64,000 nt of DNA from Paenibacillus cellulositrophicus (GCF_009363095.1 NZ_CP045295.1:3573501-3637500), one strand, 5' to 3'. Shown: positions 7,857 through 19,819, counted from the stretch's first letter. Made by a program: numbers and translations. Notes: generated by a model not told the origin, from the letters alone.

Positions 7857-10475
7857 CTACTTTTTCTTCTTGCGCACGAAGGCGGCTGTGCCATTCTTGG
7901 CCGCACCCTTCTTCTTGCGCTTGCGGACGACGCTCTCGCCGCTGCCGGCATTGTCTTCGCGGGCGGCAGCGGCCCCATCCCCGACAAAAATACCACTGCG
8001 CGACGTTTTCTTCTTGCGGCCGCTGGACGGCTTGCTACTGCTGCCGCTTTGGCTTCCGCCAGGCGCCGGGGCACCGTAGCCACCCTTGCCAGAGCCGAAG
8101 CCGAAGCTCGCCGGCCGCTTGGCTTCGCCGCTGCGGCCGCCTTCCCGCGCGGCGCCCTGCTGCGCTGCGCCGCCCTCGCGGGCGCTCTTGCCCGGCCGAG
8201 CGCCGCCCTTGCCACCGCCACGGGACGCACCGCGCCCGCCGCGGCCATTCTCGCCGCCCTCACGGATGGCGGCGCCTCTGCCCACGCGGCCGCCACCACG
8301 GCCGCCAAAGCTTCCACCGCGCCGGCCTTCGCTGCGCGGCTTCATGTCCACCATCTCGAAGTCGATGGTGTGATCATCCATGTTCACGCGCTCGACGCGG
8401 ATCTTCACTTCGTCGCCGATCCGGAACACGCGTGACGTGCGCTCCCCGATGAGGGCCATGGAGGCCTCATCGAAATGATAATAATCGTCCGTCAGCGCGC
8501 TCAGCCGGATGAGGCCCTCAACCGTGTTCTCGAGCTCGATGAACATGCCGAAGCTCGTCACGCTGCTGATGATGCCTTCGAATTCCTCGCCGACCTTGTC
8601 GAGCATGTATTCGGCCTTCTTCAGCTGGTCTGTGTCACGCTCCGCATCCACCGCCACACGCTCACGCTCGGAGGACTGCTGGGCGATGTCCGCCATCCGG
8701 GAAGCCAGGTATTCCAGCCGGTTCTCCGGCAGGACACCTTTGTTCTCCAGCACTTCCCGGATCACCCGGTGAATGACCAGGTCCGGATAGCGGCGGATCG
8801 GGGACGTAAAGTGCGAATAGTATTCGGCGGCCAGTCCAAAGTGTCCGGACATTTCCGCATCGTATTTCGCCTGCTTCATCGAGCGCAGCATCACCGTGCT
8901 GATGACCTTTTGCTCCTTCGTTCCCTGGATGTCCTCCAGCAGGCTTTGGAGCGCCCGTGGATGCACGGAGTTGCCCCGGCCCTTCACATGGTGACCGAAG
9001 TTGGCCGCAAACGCCATGAACGTCTGGAGCTTCTCCGGATCCGGATTTTCGTGGATCCGATACAGAAACGGCACCTTCATCCAGTAGAAATGCTCGGCCA
9101 CCGTTTCGTTGGCCGCCAGCATGAACTCCTCGATGATCTGCTCGGCGATCGAGCGTTCGCGCTTTACGATGTCGACCGGCTTGCCGTTCTCATCGACGAT
9201 CACCTTGGACTCCACGAAGTCGAAGTCCACCGCCCCGCGGTTCATCCGTCTCGCCCGCAGGCGCAGCGCCAGCTCCTTCATCAGCTTGAAGGTGTCGACC
9301 AGATAGCTGTACCGCTCCGTCACTTCCGGATCCTCGTCGTTGAGGATCTTCCGGACGTTGTTGTACGTCATCCGTTCCTTCGTCTTGATCACGCTGGTAA
9401 AAATATCATGTCTCACAAGCTTCATATGCTCGTCGAATTCCATTTCGCAGGACATCGTCAGGCGGTCCACCTGCGGATTCAGCGAGCAGATGCCGTTGGA
9501 CAGGCGGTGCGGCAGCATCGGGATGACTCGGTCCACCAAATAGACACTGCAACCGCGATTGTACGCCTCTTTATCGAGCTCCGAGTTCTCGCGGACATAG
9601 TAGCTGACGTCGGCGATATGAACGCCTAGAAGGAAGTTGCCGTTCGGCAGACGCTCCACGTTTACTGCGTCATCGAGGTCTTTCGCGTCCTCTCCGTCGA
9701 TCGTGACGATCGTTTTGCCGCGAAGGTCGCGCCGTCCCTGCTGGACGATTTCCTCTTCGGTGATTGAATCCGGGGCCTGCTCCGCTTCCGCCATGACCTC
9801 TTCCGGAAAGGCTTCCGGCAGCTGATGCTTGCGGATAATGGACAGGATATCGACCCCCGGATCATCCTTATGCCCGAGAATCTCGACCACTTCGCCTTCC
9901 GCAGCGGATCGTCCCTCCGGATAATTGACGATTTTGACGACGACCTTCTCGCCGTCGACCGCCCCGTTAAAGGCATCCTTCGGAATAAAAATATCCCGGT
10001 TGATCCGTTTATCGTCAGGCAGCACAAAGCCGTACGCTTCATGCCCTTGGAAGACCCCGACGATCTGGGTAATGGCCCGGTTCACGATCCGTACCACTTC
10101 CCCTTCCAGCTTGCCGCCGGCCGGGCTCTTGGCTGTAACCCGCACCAGAACGGTATCCCCGTTCATGGCGCTCTTCATATCATTGGCTCCAATATATACA
10201 TCCGGATGCTCCCGGTCTTCCGGGATCAGGAATGCAAAGCCTTTCGCATGGGCCTGTAGACGGCCCTTCAGGAGATCCAGCCGTTCCGGCACGCCGTACC
10301 GTTCCGACCGGGTCCGCACGATGGTCCCTGCCTCCTCCATCGCGTTCAGCGTTTTCAGAAAATCCTTGAAATCCAGCGCATCGTCAATCGCGAAATGCTG
10401 TTCCAGTTCCTGATACGTCATCGGTTTATATTCGGGATCCTGCATCAAATCAAGTATCATCTGTTCCGTAATCAT
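7857..10475 (-). CDS. rnr: Ribonuclease R
   Basis: An 872-residue 3'-5' exoribonuclease that degrades structured RNA and, with tmRNA, non-stop mRNA. The N-terminal HTH-like region (1-60) is followed by cold-shock-like RNA-binding domains (about 70-240), the RNB catalytic domain with the metal-binding Asp cluster in [10 protein letters not shown] (around 265), and [10 protein letters not shown]. An S1 domain lies at about 628-708 ([18 protein letters not shown]). From about residue 711 to the end there is a 160-residue basic, glycine- and arginine-rich low-complexity tail with RGG/GRG clusters and a final lysine run. This is much longer than the short basic tail I expect for Bacillus RNase R and makes the gene unusually GC rich at its 3' end. 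AGGTGATG precedes the ATG. Confidence 0.97.
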   Translation of the reverse strand: MITEQMILDLMQDPEYKPMTYQELEQHFAIDDALDFKDFLKTLNAMEEAGTIVRTRSERYGVPERLDLLKGRLQAHAKGFAFLIPEDREHPDVYIGANDMKSAMNGDTVLVRVTAKSPAGGKLEGEVVRIVNRAITQIVGVFQGHEAYGFVLPDDKRINRDIFIPKDAFNGAVDGEKVVVKIVNYPEGRSAAEGEVVEILGHKDDPGVDILSIIRKHQLPEAFPEEVMAEAEQAPDSITEEEIVQQGRRDLRGKTIVTIDGEDAKDLDDAVNVERLPNGNFLLGVHIADVSYYVRENSELDKEAYNRGCSVYLVDRVIPMLPHRLSNGICSLNPQVDRLTMSCEMEFDEHMKLVRHDIFTSVIKTKERMTYNNVRKILNDEDPEVTERYSYLVDTFKLMKELALRLRARRMNRGAVDFDFVESKVIVDENGKPVDIVKRERSIAEQIIEEFMLAANETVAEHFYWMKVPFLYRIHENPDPEKLQTFMAFAANFGHHVKGRGNSVHPRALQSLLEDIQGTKEQKVISTVMLRSMKQAKYDAEMSGHFGLAAEYYSHFTSPIRRYPDLVIHRVIREVLENKGVLPENRLEYLASRMADIAQQSSERERVAVDAERDTDQLKKAEYMLDKVGEEFEGIISSVTSFGMFIELENTVEGLIRLSALTDDYYHFDEASMALIGERTSRVFRIGDEVKIRVERVNMDDHTIDFEMVDMKPRSEGRRGGSFGGRGGGRVGRGAAIREGGENGRGGRGASRGGGKGGARPGKSAREGGAAQQGAAREGGRSGEAKRPASFGFGSGKGGYGAPAPGGSQSGSSSKPSSGRKKKTSRSGIFVGDGAAAAREDNAGSGESVVRKRKKKGAAKNGTAAFVRKKKK

Positions 10476-10624
10476 CGTTTCATCACCTCAGGTGACTTGC
10501 AGGAATGCCTTCCGCAAGTGACTATGTAATCGTTCGTTTGTTGTATTTGTCCAGTAATATACACATACCCTAGTATACACGAATTTAATCGGTTGCATCC
10601 CTGCCCGTAAGCCTTAATCAACCT

Positions 10625-10669
10625 AAAAAACCTCCGCTCATCTTCCAATCGAAAAAGAGCGGAGGTTTT
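10625..10669 (-). terminator. Terminator of secG
   Basis: On the minus strand, a perfect 13-bp stem (AAAACCTCCGCTC with GAGCGGAGGTTTT) followed by T residues, 17 bp after the secG stop. It separates secG from rnr. Confidence 0.9.
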
Positions 10670-10685
10670 GGTGTGCTGCTATTCT

Positions 10686-10919
10686 TTACTTGACGACGAC
10701 GGCCACCACAATGGCCAGGATAAAAAAGCATGCCGCGACGACAACCGTCACGCGCTGCAGCACGAGATCCATGCCGCGTGCTTTCGTTTTACCGAATAGA
10801 TGTTCCGCGCCACCGGAGATGGCCCCGGAAAGACCCGCGCTTTTCCCTTTTTGCAAAAGAACAATCGCGATCAACGCGATGGAGAAAATCACGAGCAGCA
10901 CCTTCAACAAGATTTCCAT
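10686..10919 (-). CDS. secG: Preprotein translocase subunit SecG
   Basis: A 77-residue inner-membrane protein with two hydrophobic helices (about residues 4-22 and 54-74) joined by the conserved loop [21 protein letters not shown]. It is the non-essential small subunit of the SecYEG channel. The start is ATG 10919 (MEILLKV), since GGGAGG lies 6-8 bp upstream; a longer frame back to 10946 lacks a site. The gene has its own promoter and terminator. Its position just before rnr and smpB is a common arrangement in Firmicutes. Confidence 0.97.
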   Translation of the reverse strand: MEILLKVLLVIFSIALIAIVLLQKGKSAGLSGAISGGAEHLFGKTKARGMDLVLQRVTVVVAACFFILAIVVAVVVK

Positions 10920-11027
10920 TTGTTCCACCTCCCAATGGCTTAACATCTCAATTATATGAATGTCAAAATTTCGATTCCGTTATGGCCGGACTTAGACTGC
11001 AGCCCAGCGTGCACAAACAGCATTCTT

Positions 11028-11056
11028 ATTGTATCATAGCCTATTTGCGAACACAA
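11028..11056 (-). promoter_or_regulatory. SigA-type promoter of secG
   Basis: On the minus strand, -35 TTGTGT (11051-11056), a 17-bp spacer and -10 TACAAT (11028-11033), about 100 bp before the start codon. Confidence 0.7.
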
Positions 11057-11220
11057 GCTAAACCCGCACTGCACCGCTGTTTATAGCATCAATCACAAGC
11101 GCAGGGAGGCACATTCCCAGACGCACGATCGTTTAAAATCCGAGTCACCGATCTTTGATCACTATGCTGGGCAGCTCCTTCTTGAAATAAAAACTCCATA
11201 AGACGCAACTTTAAAAAAGA

Positions 11221-11254
11221 CAGATCGCGTTTAGCGGAGGTTTTCCTTGCGATG
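11221..11254. repeat. Dispersed repeat core, single copy
   Basis: The 34-bp stretch starting CAGATCGCGTTTAGCGG and ending CTTGCGAT closely matches the core of the tandem units at 46258-46522 (CAGACCGCGTTTAGCGG, then CTTGCGAT). It contains the small inverted repeat around CGC-GTTTA-GCG. Confidence 0.7.
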
Positions 11255-11288
11255 ATTGAATCGTTCAGCCCCACTGAAATTTATAAAT

Positions 11289-11323
11289 AAAAAAGCGCCC
11301 CGGAGTTACCCGGAACGCTCTTT
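11289..11323 (-). terminator. Terminator after eno, end of the glycolytic operon
   Basis: On the minus strand, GAGCGTTCCGGG pairs with CCGGGGCGCTT and is followed by six T residues. It begins 18 bp after the eno stop codon. Confidence 0.88.
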
Positions 11324-11341
11324 GATTAAGGCTGTACAGCC

Positions 11342-12634
<1,293 letters not shown>

Positions 12635-12679
12635 CTAATCTCCTTTTCCACATTCGTAATTGGTTATTCAGACCACATG

Positions 12680-12771
12680 ATATAGATTGAACTCAAGTCT
12701 CGAATGGAGAACCCTGTTGGAACAGCCTTATCCAAGCCCTGCAACACGAACTTCTTGAGTTCATTCTATAT
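12680..12771. repeat. Long inverted repeat between gpmI and eno
   Basis: Two 18-bp arms, ATATAGATTGAACTCAAG at 12680-12697 and CTTGAGTTCATTCTATAT at 12754-12771, are reverse complements with one mismatch and enclose 56 bp. In the mRNA they would form a long stem-loop ending about 50 nt before the eno start codon. Confidence 0.85.
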
Positions 12772-12830
12772 TGCTTGTCAGCTACTACAGCCATTATAAC
12801 GCATCGGATCACCGGAATCGAATTTTCCGC

Positions 12831-14375
12831 TTATTTGCGGGTTGCAATCATCGATTCGCCGGTCATTTCGGCAGGCTTCGGAAGCTGCATCAGATCGAGA
12901 ATCGTCGGCGCCACGTCGGCCAGAATGCCGCCTTCGCGGAGCGTTACGTTCTCATCGGTCAAAATAAACGGCACCGGGTTCGTCGTATGAGCGGTGAATG
13001 GGCGTCCTGCTTCGTCAAATACCATGTCGGCGTTTCCGTGGTCAGCGATAATAATCGCTACCCCGCCTTTGGCAATAACGGCGTCCACTACTTTGCCCAT
13101 GCACTCGTCGGTGACTTCAACCGCTTTGATCGTCGGTTCCAGCATACCGGAGTGTCCGACCATATCCGGGTTGGCAAAGTTCAGAATGATCGCATCATGC
13201 TTCTCGGCTTCGATTTCCTTCACGCAGGCGTCCGCCACTTCATAAGCGCTCATTTCCGGCTTCAGGTCATAAGTGGCGACCTTCGGCGAATTGATCAGAA
13301 TGCGCGTTTCTCCAGGCAGCTCGACGTCGCGTCCGCCGCTGAAGAAGAAGGTAACGTGCGGATATTTTTCCGTTTCGGCAATACGCAGCTGCTTCTTGTT
13401 ATTCTGCACCAGCACTTCGCCCAGCGTGTTGTCCAGGTTCTTCGGCTCGTAGGCTACGTAGCCTTCCACCGTTTCGCTGAACAGCGTCAGGCAGACGAAA
13501 TGGAGGTTTTCCGGGAACTTCGGTCCGCGGTCGAATCCGCGGAAGTCCTTGTTCGTGAACACTTGGGACAGCTGGATCGCGCGGTCCGGGCGGAAGTTCA
13601 GGAAGATAACGGAGTCTCCGCTCTCCACCAGCGATACCGGGTTGCCCTGCTCGTCAACGATGACGGTCGGCTCCACAAACTCGTCGAATACCGACTTGTT
13701 GTAGGATTCCGTTACGGCAACCAGCGGATCGGTGTATTTCGGTCCATCCCCGTACACAATCGCACGGTAGGACTTCTCTACGCGTTCCCAGCGCTTATCG
13801 CGGTCCATCGCATAGTAACGGCCTTGTACCGTGGCGATTTTGCCGACGCCAACTTCCTTGATCTTGGCTTGCAGATCCTGGATGAACTTCTTGCCGGAAT
13901 CCGGAGCCACGTCGCGTCCGTCCAGGAAAGCATGGATGTAAACCTCATCCAGCCCTTCTTTTTTCGCAAGGTCCAGCATAGCAAACATATGCTCGATATG
14001 GCTATGTACCCCGCCGTCGGACAAGAGACCGTACAGATGGAGCTTCTTGTTGTTATTCTTTGCAGCTTGCACCGCTTCGACTAGCGTCGGGTTGTTGAAA
14101 AACTCCCCTTCGCGAATCGATTTCGAAATCCGGGTCAAATCCTGGTACACGATGCGGCCTGCGCCGATGTTCAAATGGCCGACTTCGGAGTTGCCCATTT
14201 GCCCTTCCGGCAGACCTACCGCTTCGCCGGAAGCGGTCAGCGTCGTGTTCGGATACTTCGCCATCAATCGGTCGTAGTTCGGTTTCTTGGCCTGCGCTAC
14301 CGCGTTGCCTTCGTCCGTGCTGCGCAGCCCGAATCCGTCCATGATGATCAGTGCTACGGGTCTAGGTGCGGTCAT
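12831..14375 (-). CDS. gpmI: 2,3-bisphosphoglycerate-independent phosphoglycerate mutase
   Basis: A 514-residue manganese-dependent mutase of the alkaline phosphatase superfamily that interconverts 3- and 2-phosphoglycerate. LIIMDGFG near the N-terminus holds the first metal ligand, and the serine nucleophile is in [10 protein letters not shown], with [14 protein letters not shown] metal ligands (IIADHGNAD) near the C-terminus. The length matches the family. The start is ATG 14375 ([10 protein letters not shown]), one base after the tpiA stop; the frame upstream encodes the end of tpiA in another phase. It is co-transcribed in the glycolytic operon. Enzymes of this family depend on Mn and lose activity on acidification during sporulation in Bacillus. 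Confidence 0.98.
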   Translation of the reverse strand: MTAPRPVALIIMDGFGLRSTDEGNAVAQAKKPNYDRLMAKYPNTTLTASGEAVGLPEGQMGNSEVGHLNIGAGRIVYQDLTRISKSIREGEFFNNPTLVEAVQAAKNNNKKLHLYGLLSDGGVHSHIEHMFAMLDLAKKEGLDEVYIHAFLDGRDVAPDSGKKFIQDLQAKIKEVGVGKIATVQGRYYAMDRDKRWERVEKSYRAIVYGDGPKYTDPLVAVTESYNKSVFDEFVEPTVIVDEQGNPVSLVESGDSVIFLNFRPDRAIQLSQVFTNKDFRGFDRGPKFPENLHFVCLTLFSETVEGYVAYEPKNLDNTLGEVLVQNNKKQLRIAETEKYPHVTFFFSGGRDVELPGETRILINSPKVATYDLKPEMSAYEVADACVKEIEAEKHDAIILNFANPDMVGHSGMLEPTIKAVEVTDECMGKVVDAVIAKGGVAIIIADHGNADMVFDEAGRPFTAHTTNPVPFILTDENVTLREGGILADVAPTILDLMQLPKPAEMTGESMIATRK

Positions 14376-14376
14376 C

Positions 14377-15192
<816 letters not shown>

Positions 15193-16374
15193 TTACTTGT
15201 CGTTCAGTGTCACGACGCCAGGAAGAGCCTTGCCTTCCATGAACTCGAGGGATGCACCGCCGCCAGTGGAGATGTGATCCATTTTGTCAGCCAGATGGAA
15301 TTTCTCTGCCGCTGCCGCCGAGTCGCCGCCGCCGATGATGGTGTAGCCTTCGGTTTGGGCGCAGGCTTCTGCCACTTCGCGTGTACCGTTGGAGAAAGGA
15401 TCGATTTCGAATACGCCCATCGGTCCGTTCCATACCACGAGTTTGGAGTTCTTGATGATCTCTGCATACTTGGCACGGGTTTTCGGTCCGATGTCCACGC
15501 CTTCCCATTTCTCAGGGATGTTGCCGACTTCGACGATGTCGACATTCGCATTGGCGCTGAAATCGTCCGCGATGACGATGTCAACCGGAAGCAGGAAGTT
15601 TTTGCCGAGATCCTTCGCTTTTTGGATAAATCCGAGCGCGACATCCAGTTTTTCATTATCGCACAAAGACAGACCGATTTCATAGCCCTGTGCCTTCATG
15701 AACGTATAGGACAGGCCGCCGCCGATCAGAACGTTATCCGCGATGTTCAGCAGGTTGTCGATAACGTCGATTTTATCCTTAACCTTGGAACCACCGATGA
15801 TCGCTGTGAAAGGACGCTCCGGATTGGACAGTGCTTTACCAAGTACGGAAAGCTCCTTCTCCATCAGCAGGCCGGAAACAGCCGGCAGGTAATGGGCGAT
15901 ACCTTCGGTCGAAGCATGCGCACGGTGAGCGGCACCAAACGCGTCGTTTACGAACAGGTCAGCCAGCTCAGCGAACTGCTTCGCAAGTTCCGGATCGTTT
16001 TTCTCTTCGCCAGGGTAAAAGCGGACATTCTCAAGCAGCAGCACGTCGCCATTGTTCAGCTTCTCCACTTGCGCTTTGACCGCGTCGCCAACTGCTTCGT
16101 CAGCCTTGGCAACCGGTTTACCGAGCAGCTCGGACAGGCGCTCTGCCGCAGGTGTCAGACGCATGGATTCTACCACTTCGCCTTTCGGACGTCCCATGTG
16201 GCTGGCCAGAATCACTTTCGCGCCATGCTCGATCAGGTAGTTGATCGTTGGCAGCGTTTCACGGATCCGTGTATCGTCGGTAATTTTGCCGTCTTCCAAT
16301 GGCACGTTAAAATCAACGCGCACGAATACGCGCTTGCCGTTTACTTCTACATCACGTACAGACTTCTTGTTCAT
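15193..16374 (-). CDS. pgk: Phosphoglycerate kinase
   Basis: A 393-residue enzyme, about the Bacillus length, that transfers phosphate from 1,3-bisphosphoglycerate to ADP. The N-terminal substrate-binding motif VRVDFNVPL, the hinge region, [17 protein letters not shown] and the C-terminal nucleotide loop [11 protein letters not shown] are all present. The start is ATG 16374 (MNKKSVRDV) after GGAGGG; an in-frame upstream ATG would add eight residues without a ribosome site. It is separated from gapA by about 200 bp holding a hairpin (16511-16541), so part of the upstream message is likely to stop or be processed there, as is known for the gapA operon of Bacillus. Confidence 0.99.
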   Translation of the reverse strand: MNKKSVRDVEVNGKRVFVRVDFNVPLEDGKITDDTRIRETLPTINYLIEHGAKVILASHMGRPKGEVVESMRLTPAAERLSELLGKPVAKADEAVGDAVKAQVEKLNNGDVLLLENVRFYPGEEKNDPELAKQFAELADLFVNDAFGAAHRAHASTEGIAHYLPAVSGLLMEKELSVLGKALSNPERPFTAIIGGSKVKDKIDVIDNLLNIADNVLIGGGLSYTFMKAQGYEIGLSLCDNEKLDVALGFIQKAKDLGKNFLLPVDIVIADDFSANANVDIVEVGNIPEKWEGVDIGPKTRAKYAEIIKNSKLVVWNGPMGVFEIDPFSNGTREVAEACAQTEGYTIIGGGDSAAAAEKFHLADKMDHISTGGGASLEFMEGKALPGVVTLNDK

Positions 16375-16510
16375 CGTATTGTTTCCCTCCGCACCCATAT
16401 TTTTAACGGGACAGTCTCCTGAGCCCCGTGGTTCAGCATGTTAGGACATTTAGCTTGCAATCATAGAATGGCTCAGCTCTGCTGAAAATTTATACATTCT
16501 ATATTTTAAA

Positions 16511-16541
16511 GAGCGGAAACATAGGATGCCTGTTTCCGCTC
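16511..16541 (-). terminator. Intercistronic hairpin between gapA and pgk
   Basis: On the minus strand, a perfect 10-bp stem (GAGCGGAAAC with GTTTCCGCTC) with an 11-nt loop is followed by a weak T tract (TTTAAAAT), 30 bp after the gapA stop. It probably acts as a partial terminator or a 3' stabiliser that raises gapA over the later genes. Confidence 0.7.
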
Positions 16542-16570
16542 GGGATGTTTTCGCTATGGGATGGCCGATA

Positions 16571-17581
16571 TTACTTAGCGATCTTAGCGAAGTATGCCAA
16601 TGTGCGAACCAATTGGGAAGTGTAAGACATTTCGTTGTCGTACCAAGCAACGGTTTTAACCAGCTGTTGGTCGCCAACAGTCAACACTTTCGTTTGAGTA
16701 GCGTCGAAGAGCGAACCGAACGTGATGCCTTTGATGTCGGAAGATACGATTTCGTCTTCAGTGTAGCCGTAAGTTTCTGGATCGGAAGCTTCTTTCATTG
16801 CTGCGTTTACTTCGTCAGCCGTTACTTTGGTGTTCAGAACTGTAACGAGCTCAGTCAGGGAACCTGTTGGTACAGGTACGCGTTGAGCGGCACCGTCCAG
16901 TTTGCCTTGCAGTTCTGGAAGAACCAGACCAATCGCTTTTGCAGCGCCAGTGGAGTTAGGAATGATGTTTTCTGCAGCTGCACGCGCACGACGGAAGTCA
17001 CCTTTTGGATGCGGAGCGTCCAGGGTGTTTTGGTCGCCAGTGTAAGCGTGGATCGTTGTCATCAAGCCTTGAACGATACCGAACTTGTCGTTCAGCGTTT
17101 TGGCCATAGGAGCCAGGCAGTTCGTTGTGCAAGATGCGCCGGAGATTACAGTCTCAGTTCCGTCCAGTGTCTCATGGTTAACGTTGTATACGATCGTCTT
17201 CATGTCGCCTGTAGCCGGAGCGGAGATTACAACTTTCTTAGCGCCGCCTTTCAGGTGTTTCTCAGCAGCTTCTTTCGTTGTGAAGAAGCCTGTGCACTCG
17301 AGAACGATGTCTACGCCAAGATCGCCCCAAGGAAGTTCTTCAGGGTTACGGTTCGCCAGAACCTTAACTTCTTTGCCGTTCACTTTGAAGAAACCGTCGT
17401 GAACTTCGATGTCTCCGTTGAAAGTGCCTTGCGTTGTATCATATTTGAGCAGATGGGCCAACATCTTAGCGTCAGTAAGGTCGTTGATGGCTACAACTTC
17501 GATGCCTTCCACATTTTGAATACGGCGGAAAGCGAGTCGTCCGATACGTCCAAAACCGTTAATGCCTACTTTTACACTCAT
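16571..17581 (-). CDS. gapA: Glyceraldehyde-3-phosphate dehydrogenase, glycolytic type
   Basis: A 336-residue NAD-dependent enzyme. The Rossmann motif [10 protein letters not shown] is at residues 8-17 and the catalytic cysteine is in [12 protein letters not shown], close to residue 152. The position in an operon behind cggR marks it as the glycolytic GapA rather than the gluconeogenic GapB. GGGAGG precedes the ATG. It is the first metabolic gene of the operon and would be strongly repressed by CggR when fructose-1,6-bisphosphate is low. Confidence 0.99.
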   Translation of the reverse strand: MSVKVGINGFGRIGRLAFRRIQNVEGIEVVAINDLTDAKMLAHLLKYDTTQGTFNGDIEVHDGFFKVNGKEVKVLANRNPEELPWGDLGVDIVLECTGFFTTKEAAEKHLKGGAKKVVISAPATGDMKTIVYNVNHETLDGTETVISGASCTTNCLAPMAKTLNDKFGIVQGLMTTIHAYTGDQNTLDAPHPKGDFRRARAAAENIIPNSTGAAKAIGLVLPELQGKLDGAAQRVPVPTGSLTELVTVLNTKVTADEVNAAMKEASDPETYGYTEDEIVSSDIKGITFGSLFDATQTKVLTVGDQQLVKTVAWYDNEMSYTSQLVRTLAYFAKIAK

Positions 17582-17660
17582 TGAATAGTCCTCCCAAAAG
17601 TTCGTATTTTATTTATTCAAAACAGGTAGATACCTGTCATGACATCAAAAGGAATGTTGT

Positions 17661-18698
17661 TTACTCGCTGTCGATTTCCCGGCAGATCTCGATAGCGGCT
17701 GCTTCGTCAACCACCAGAATGTCCTCGTGGCCGAATTTGAGCACCGCATGGATCGCTTTGGCCTTGCTTCGGCCGCCCGCAATGCCGATGACGGTCTCGG
17801 TCCGCATAATGTCCTCCAGCCGCAGCCCCAAAGTCATCATTTTATGAACGACAACGCCTTGTTCATTAAAATAGTAGCCAAAGGATTCGGCTACGGCTCC
17901 TTCCGACCGGATCTCCTCCACGGCGGCGGGATCCAGCCTTCTGCGGCGGGTCATCTCCATTGCGTCCCCGATGCCGTGCATGATGATGCGGCAGTGCCTG
18001 ATCGCCTGCACGATCTCCTGGATGTTGCGGTCCTGCACCAGCGACTGATACGCTTCATCGCTCAGGAGGTCCGGCACATGCAGCAGCCGGTACTGCGCGC
18101 CGACGCGCTTGGCCATCGTGGATGCGATCGTGTTCGCCTGAAACTCCACGCTTTCGCCAAGTCCGCCCCTAGCTGGCACGAACCAGCTGTTCTTCATCGG
18201 TACGGCCGCCTGCGGCGTCAACTGCTCCGCCACTTCGGCGAGCGTTGAGCCTCCAGTCACCGCTACGGTGTCCCCTTGGTTCATGACGCCAAGCAGCGCT
18301 TTGGCACCCGCGCGTCCCAAGTCACGCTTCGTGAGCGGCGACGATTCGCAATCCCCGGGCACGACCACGACTTTGCGCAAGCCGTACGTCTGGCGGATCT
18401 TCTCGCCAAGATCATTGAGGCCGAACAGCACTTTCACCATCGGCTCCATCTGTTCGAGCAGCTTGCTTCCCGCCTCGCTGACCCTCATCCCAGAGCTCTC
18501 GATCTCAACCAGGCCCTGGGACTTGAGAAGATCCGTCTCGGCCCGCAGCACCCGCTCGGTCATATGCAGGGATGCAGCGAGCGTTCTCCGGCCGATCAGC
18601 TCCGACAGCTTGATCTGATGAAGAATGGTATATCTGGTCTTGAGAACGTCCACGAGATCAGGCAGAAGCTGCTTTTGTATCTCTAATATATCCCGCAT
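17661..18698 (-). CDS. cggR: Central glycolytic genes regulator CggR
   Basis: A 345-residue SorC-family repressor of the operon it heads. The N-terminal HTH covers about residues 20-75 (LSELIGRRTLAASLHMTERVLRAE region), and the rest is a sugar-binding domain with VTGGSTLAEVA and GIAGGRSKAKAI, which in the family bind phosphorylated sugars. In Bacillus, fructose-1,6-bisphosphate weakens DNA binding. The start is ATG 18698, preceded by AGGAG at 9 bp; the frame extends to a TTG at 18716 that would overlap that site. Its promoter and a two-repeat operator lie just upstream. gapA follows after about 80 bp. Confidence 0.97.
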   Translation of the reverse strand: MRDILEIQKQLLPDLVDVLKTRYTILHQIKLSELIGRRTLAASLHMTERVLRAETDLLKSQGLVEIESSGMRVSEAGSKLLEQMEPMVKVLFGLNDLGEKIRQTYGLRKVVVVPGDCESSPLTKRDLGRAGAKALLGVMNQGDTVAVTGGSTLAEVAEQLTPQAAVPMKNSWFVPARGGLGESVEFQANTIASTMAKRVGAQYRLLHVPDLLSDEAYQSLVQDRNIQEIVQAIRHCRIIMHGIGDAMEMTRRRRLDPAAVEEIRSEGAVAESFGYYFNEQGVVVHKMMTLGLRLEDIMRTETVIGIAGGRSKAKAIHAVLKFGHEDILVVDEAAAIEICREIDSE

Positions 18699-18748
18699 TT
18701 CTTTCCACTCCTGCAACTTCGCTTCCCTCTCTCCCCTGGCCCTAAAAT

Positions 18749-18774
18749 GTCCCGGGTCAACGTTTTAAGTCCCA
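18749..18774 (-). promoter_or_regulatory. CggR operator
   Basis: On the minus strand, TGGGAC (18769-18774) and CGGGAC (18749-18754) are direct repeats exactly 20 bp apart. The Bacillus subtilis CggR operator, as I recall it, also has two CGGGAC elements 20 bp apart. It starts right behind the -10 box, a position that blocks elongation. Confidence 0.8.
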
Positions 18775-18779
18775 CCACT

Positions 18780-18808
18780 ATTCTACTCAATAATGGCGCT
18801 GGTTGCAA
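18780..18808 (-). promoter_or_regulatory. SigA-type promoter of the cggR-gapA-pgk-tpiA-gpmI-eno operon
   Basis: On the minus strand, -35 TTGCAA (18803-18808), a 17-bp spacer and -10 TAGAAT (18780-18785). The start site falls at the upstream edge of the CggR operator. Confidence 0.82.
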
Positions 18809-18938
18809 GTAGTCCACTGACTATAATTCACATCAGCCTTTCCTCCTATACAGCATTTTCCTGATTCGAAAAAATTAATAACTTAACCCTTGCATTTTGA
18901 TGCAAGCTATCATATAATAACTCTTGCTATTGAATTTT

Positions 18939-19013
18939 GCGCCCGTGGTCCAATGGATATGACGTAGGCCTCCGAAGCCTGAGATCGAGGTTCAATTCCT
19001 CGCGGGCGCGCCA
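18939..19013 (+). tRNA. tRNA-Arg (anticodon CCG)
   Basis: A complete 75-nt tRNA with an encoded CCA. The acceptor stem pairs GCGCCCG with CGGGCGC, the anticodon loop is CTCCGAA with CCG at 34-36, and the T arm is GAGGTTCAATTCCTC. It reads CGG codons. Confidence 0.96.
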
Positions 19014-19082
19014 TTTTTCTTCAATAGAAGAGAACGCAGAACGGCAACCGTTCTACGTTATGTTTTTAACCAAACGCACCAC

Positions 19083-19108
19083 AGCCAATCAGATGGCTAT
19101 TTTTTTTT
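19083..19108 (+). terminator. Terminator behind tRNA-Arg
   Basis: A short AGCCA/TGGCT stem is followed by a run of about ten T residues. It separates the tRNA from the clpP promoter. Confidence 0.65.
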
Positions 19109-19116
19109 ACCTCGAG

Positions 19117-19133
19117 TTTGACTTTCTTTGACT
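19117..19133 (-). promoter_or_regulatory. CtsR operator of clpP
   Basis: Read on the minus strand it is AGTCAAAGAAAGTCAAA: a 7-3-7 direct heptad repeat that matches the CtsR consensus (A/GGTCAAA-NAN-A/GGTCAAA). It overlaps the clpP -35 box. CtsR controls clp genes during heat and protein stress in Firmicutes. Confidence 0.88.
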
Positions 19134-19156
19134 TTTTGTTTGAAATTGTTTATCAT
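19128..19156 (+). promoter_or_regulatory. SigA-type promoter of clpP
   Basis: -35 TTGACT (19128-19133), a 17-bp spacer and -10 TATCAT (19151-19156). The -35 is the second heptad of the CtsR box. Confidence 0.78.
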
Positions 19157-19222
19157 GTGGTTAATACGGTAACAGTATGTATAGAATGACCTATTTTGAG
19201 CCAATTAAGGGAGGTTTTCCAC

Positions 19223-19819
19223 GTGAGTTATATTCCTATGGTCGTCGAACAAAGCAACCGCGGTGAACGGGCTTACGACATCTATTCCCGTTTGCTGAAA
19301 GACCGCATCATTTTCCTGGGCACCGAAGTCAATGACGTGGTCGCCAATTCTATCATCGCCCAGCTGCTGTTCCTCGCAGCCGAAGATCCGGAGAAAGACA
19401 TCCATTTGTACATTAACAGCCCCGGCGGATCCATTACGGCCGGTATGGCGATATTCGATACAATGCAGTTCATCAAACCGGACGTATCTACAATCTGCGT
19501 AGGCTTGGCCGCTTCCATGGGCGCGTTCCTGCTGAACGCCGGCGCCAAGGGCAAACGCTTCGGCCTGCCGAACAGTGAGATCATGATCCACCAGCCGCTC
19601 GGGGGTGCGCAAGGCCAGGCTACGGATATCGAAATCCGCGCCCGCCGCATTCTGAAAATGCGCGACACCTTGAACCGCATCCTGTCCGAACGTACCGGAC
19701 AGCCGCTGGAGCGCATCGAGAAAGACACCGACCGTGACTACTTCATGAGCGCAGCTGAAGCGCAGGAATATGGACTGATCGATAAAGTTCTGGAAAGCAC
19801 TCCAATCCAAGGCGTGTAA
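19223..19819 (+). CDS. clpP: ATP-dependent Clp protease proteolytic subunit
   Basis: A 198-residue serine peptidase that forms the tetradecameric chamber used with ClpC, ClpX or ClpE. The triad is at the family positions: Ser98 in GLAASMGAF, His123 in MIHQPLGG, and an Asp in the later ERDT-like segment (EKDTDRDYF). The start is GTG 19223 ([10 protein letters not shown]), preceded by GGGAGG at 8 bp; an upstream in-frame ATG at 19196 lies before the ribosome site. Control by CtsR is indicated by the operator in the promoter. It degrades ssrA-tagged proteins among others. Confidence 0.98.
   Translation: MSYIPMVVEQSNRGERAYDIYSRLLKDRIIFLGTEVNDVVANSIIAQLLFLAAEDPEKDIHLYINSPGGSITAGMAIFDTMQFIKPDVSTICVGLAASMGAFLLNAGAKGKRFGLPNSEIMIHQPLGGAQGQATDIEIRARRILKMRDTLNRILSERTGQPLERIEKDTDRDYFMSAAEAQEYGLIDKVLESTPIQGV

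Larger units (their letters stand above)
10920..11341. other. Intergenic region between secG and eno
   Basis: About 420 bp. It holds the secG leader and promoter (11028-11056), one copy of a dispersed repeat core (11221-11254) and the terminator of the glycolytic operon (11289-11323). A 61-codon minus-strand frame at 11089-11274 crosses the repeat and has no other support as a gene. Confidence 0.6.

Noticed and set aside
7757..8317. A 186-codon alanine/arginine-rich minus-strand frame
   Set aside because: It is a shifted frame of the GC-rich tail of rnr; low-complexity sequence keeps it open by chance.
8475..9629. A 384-codon plus-strand frame within rnr
   Set aside because: It is antisense to the conserved catalytic part of RNase R and has no family features.
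11089..11274. A 61-codon minus-strand frame between secG and eno
   Set aside because: It crosses the dispersed repeat, has no ribosome site and ends in unrelated sequence. The repeat explains the conserved part.
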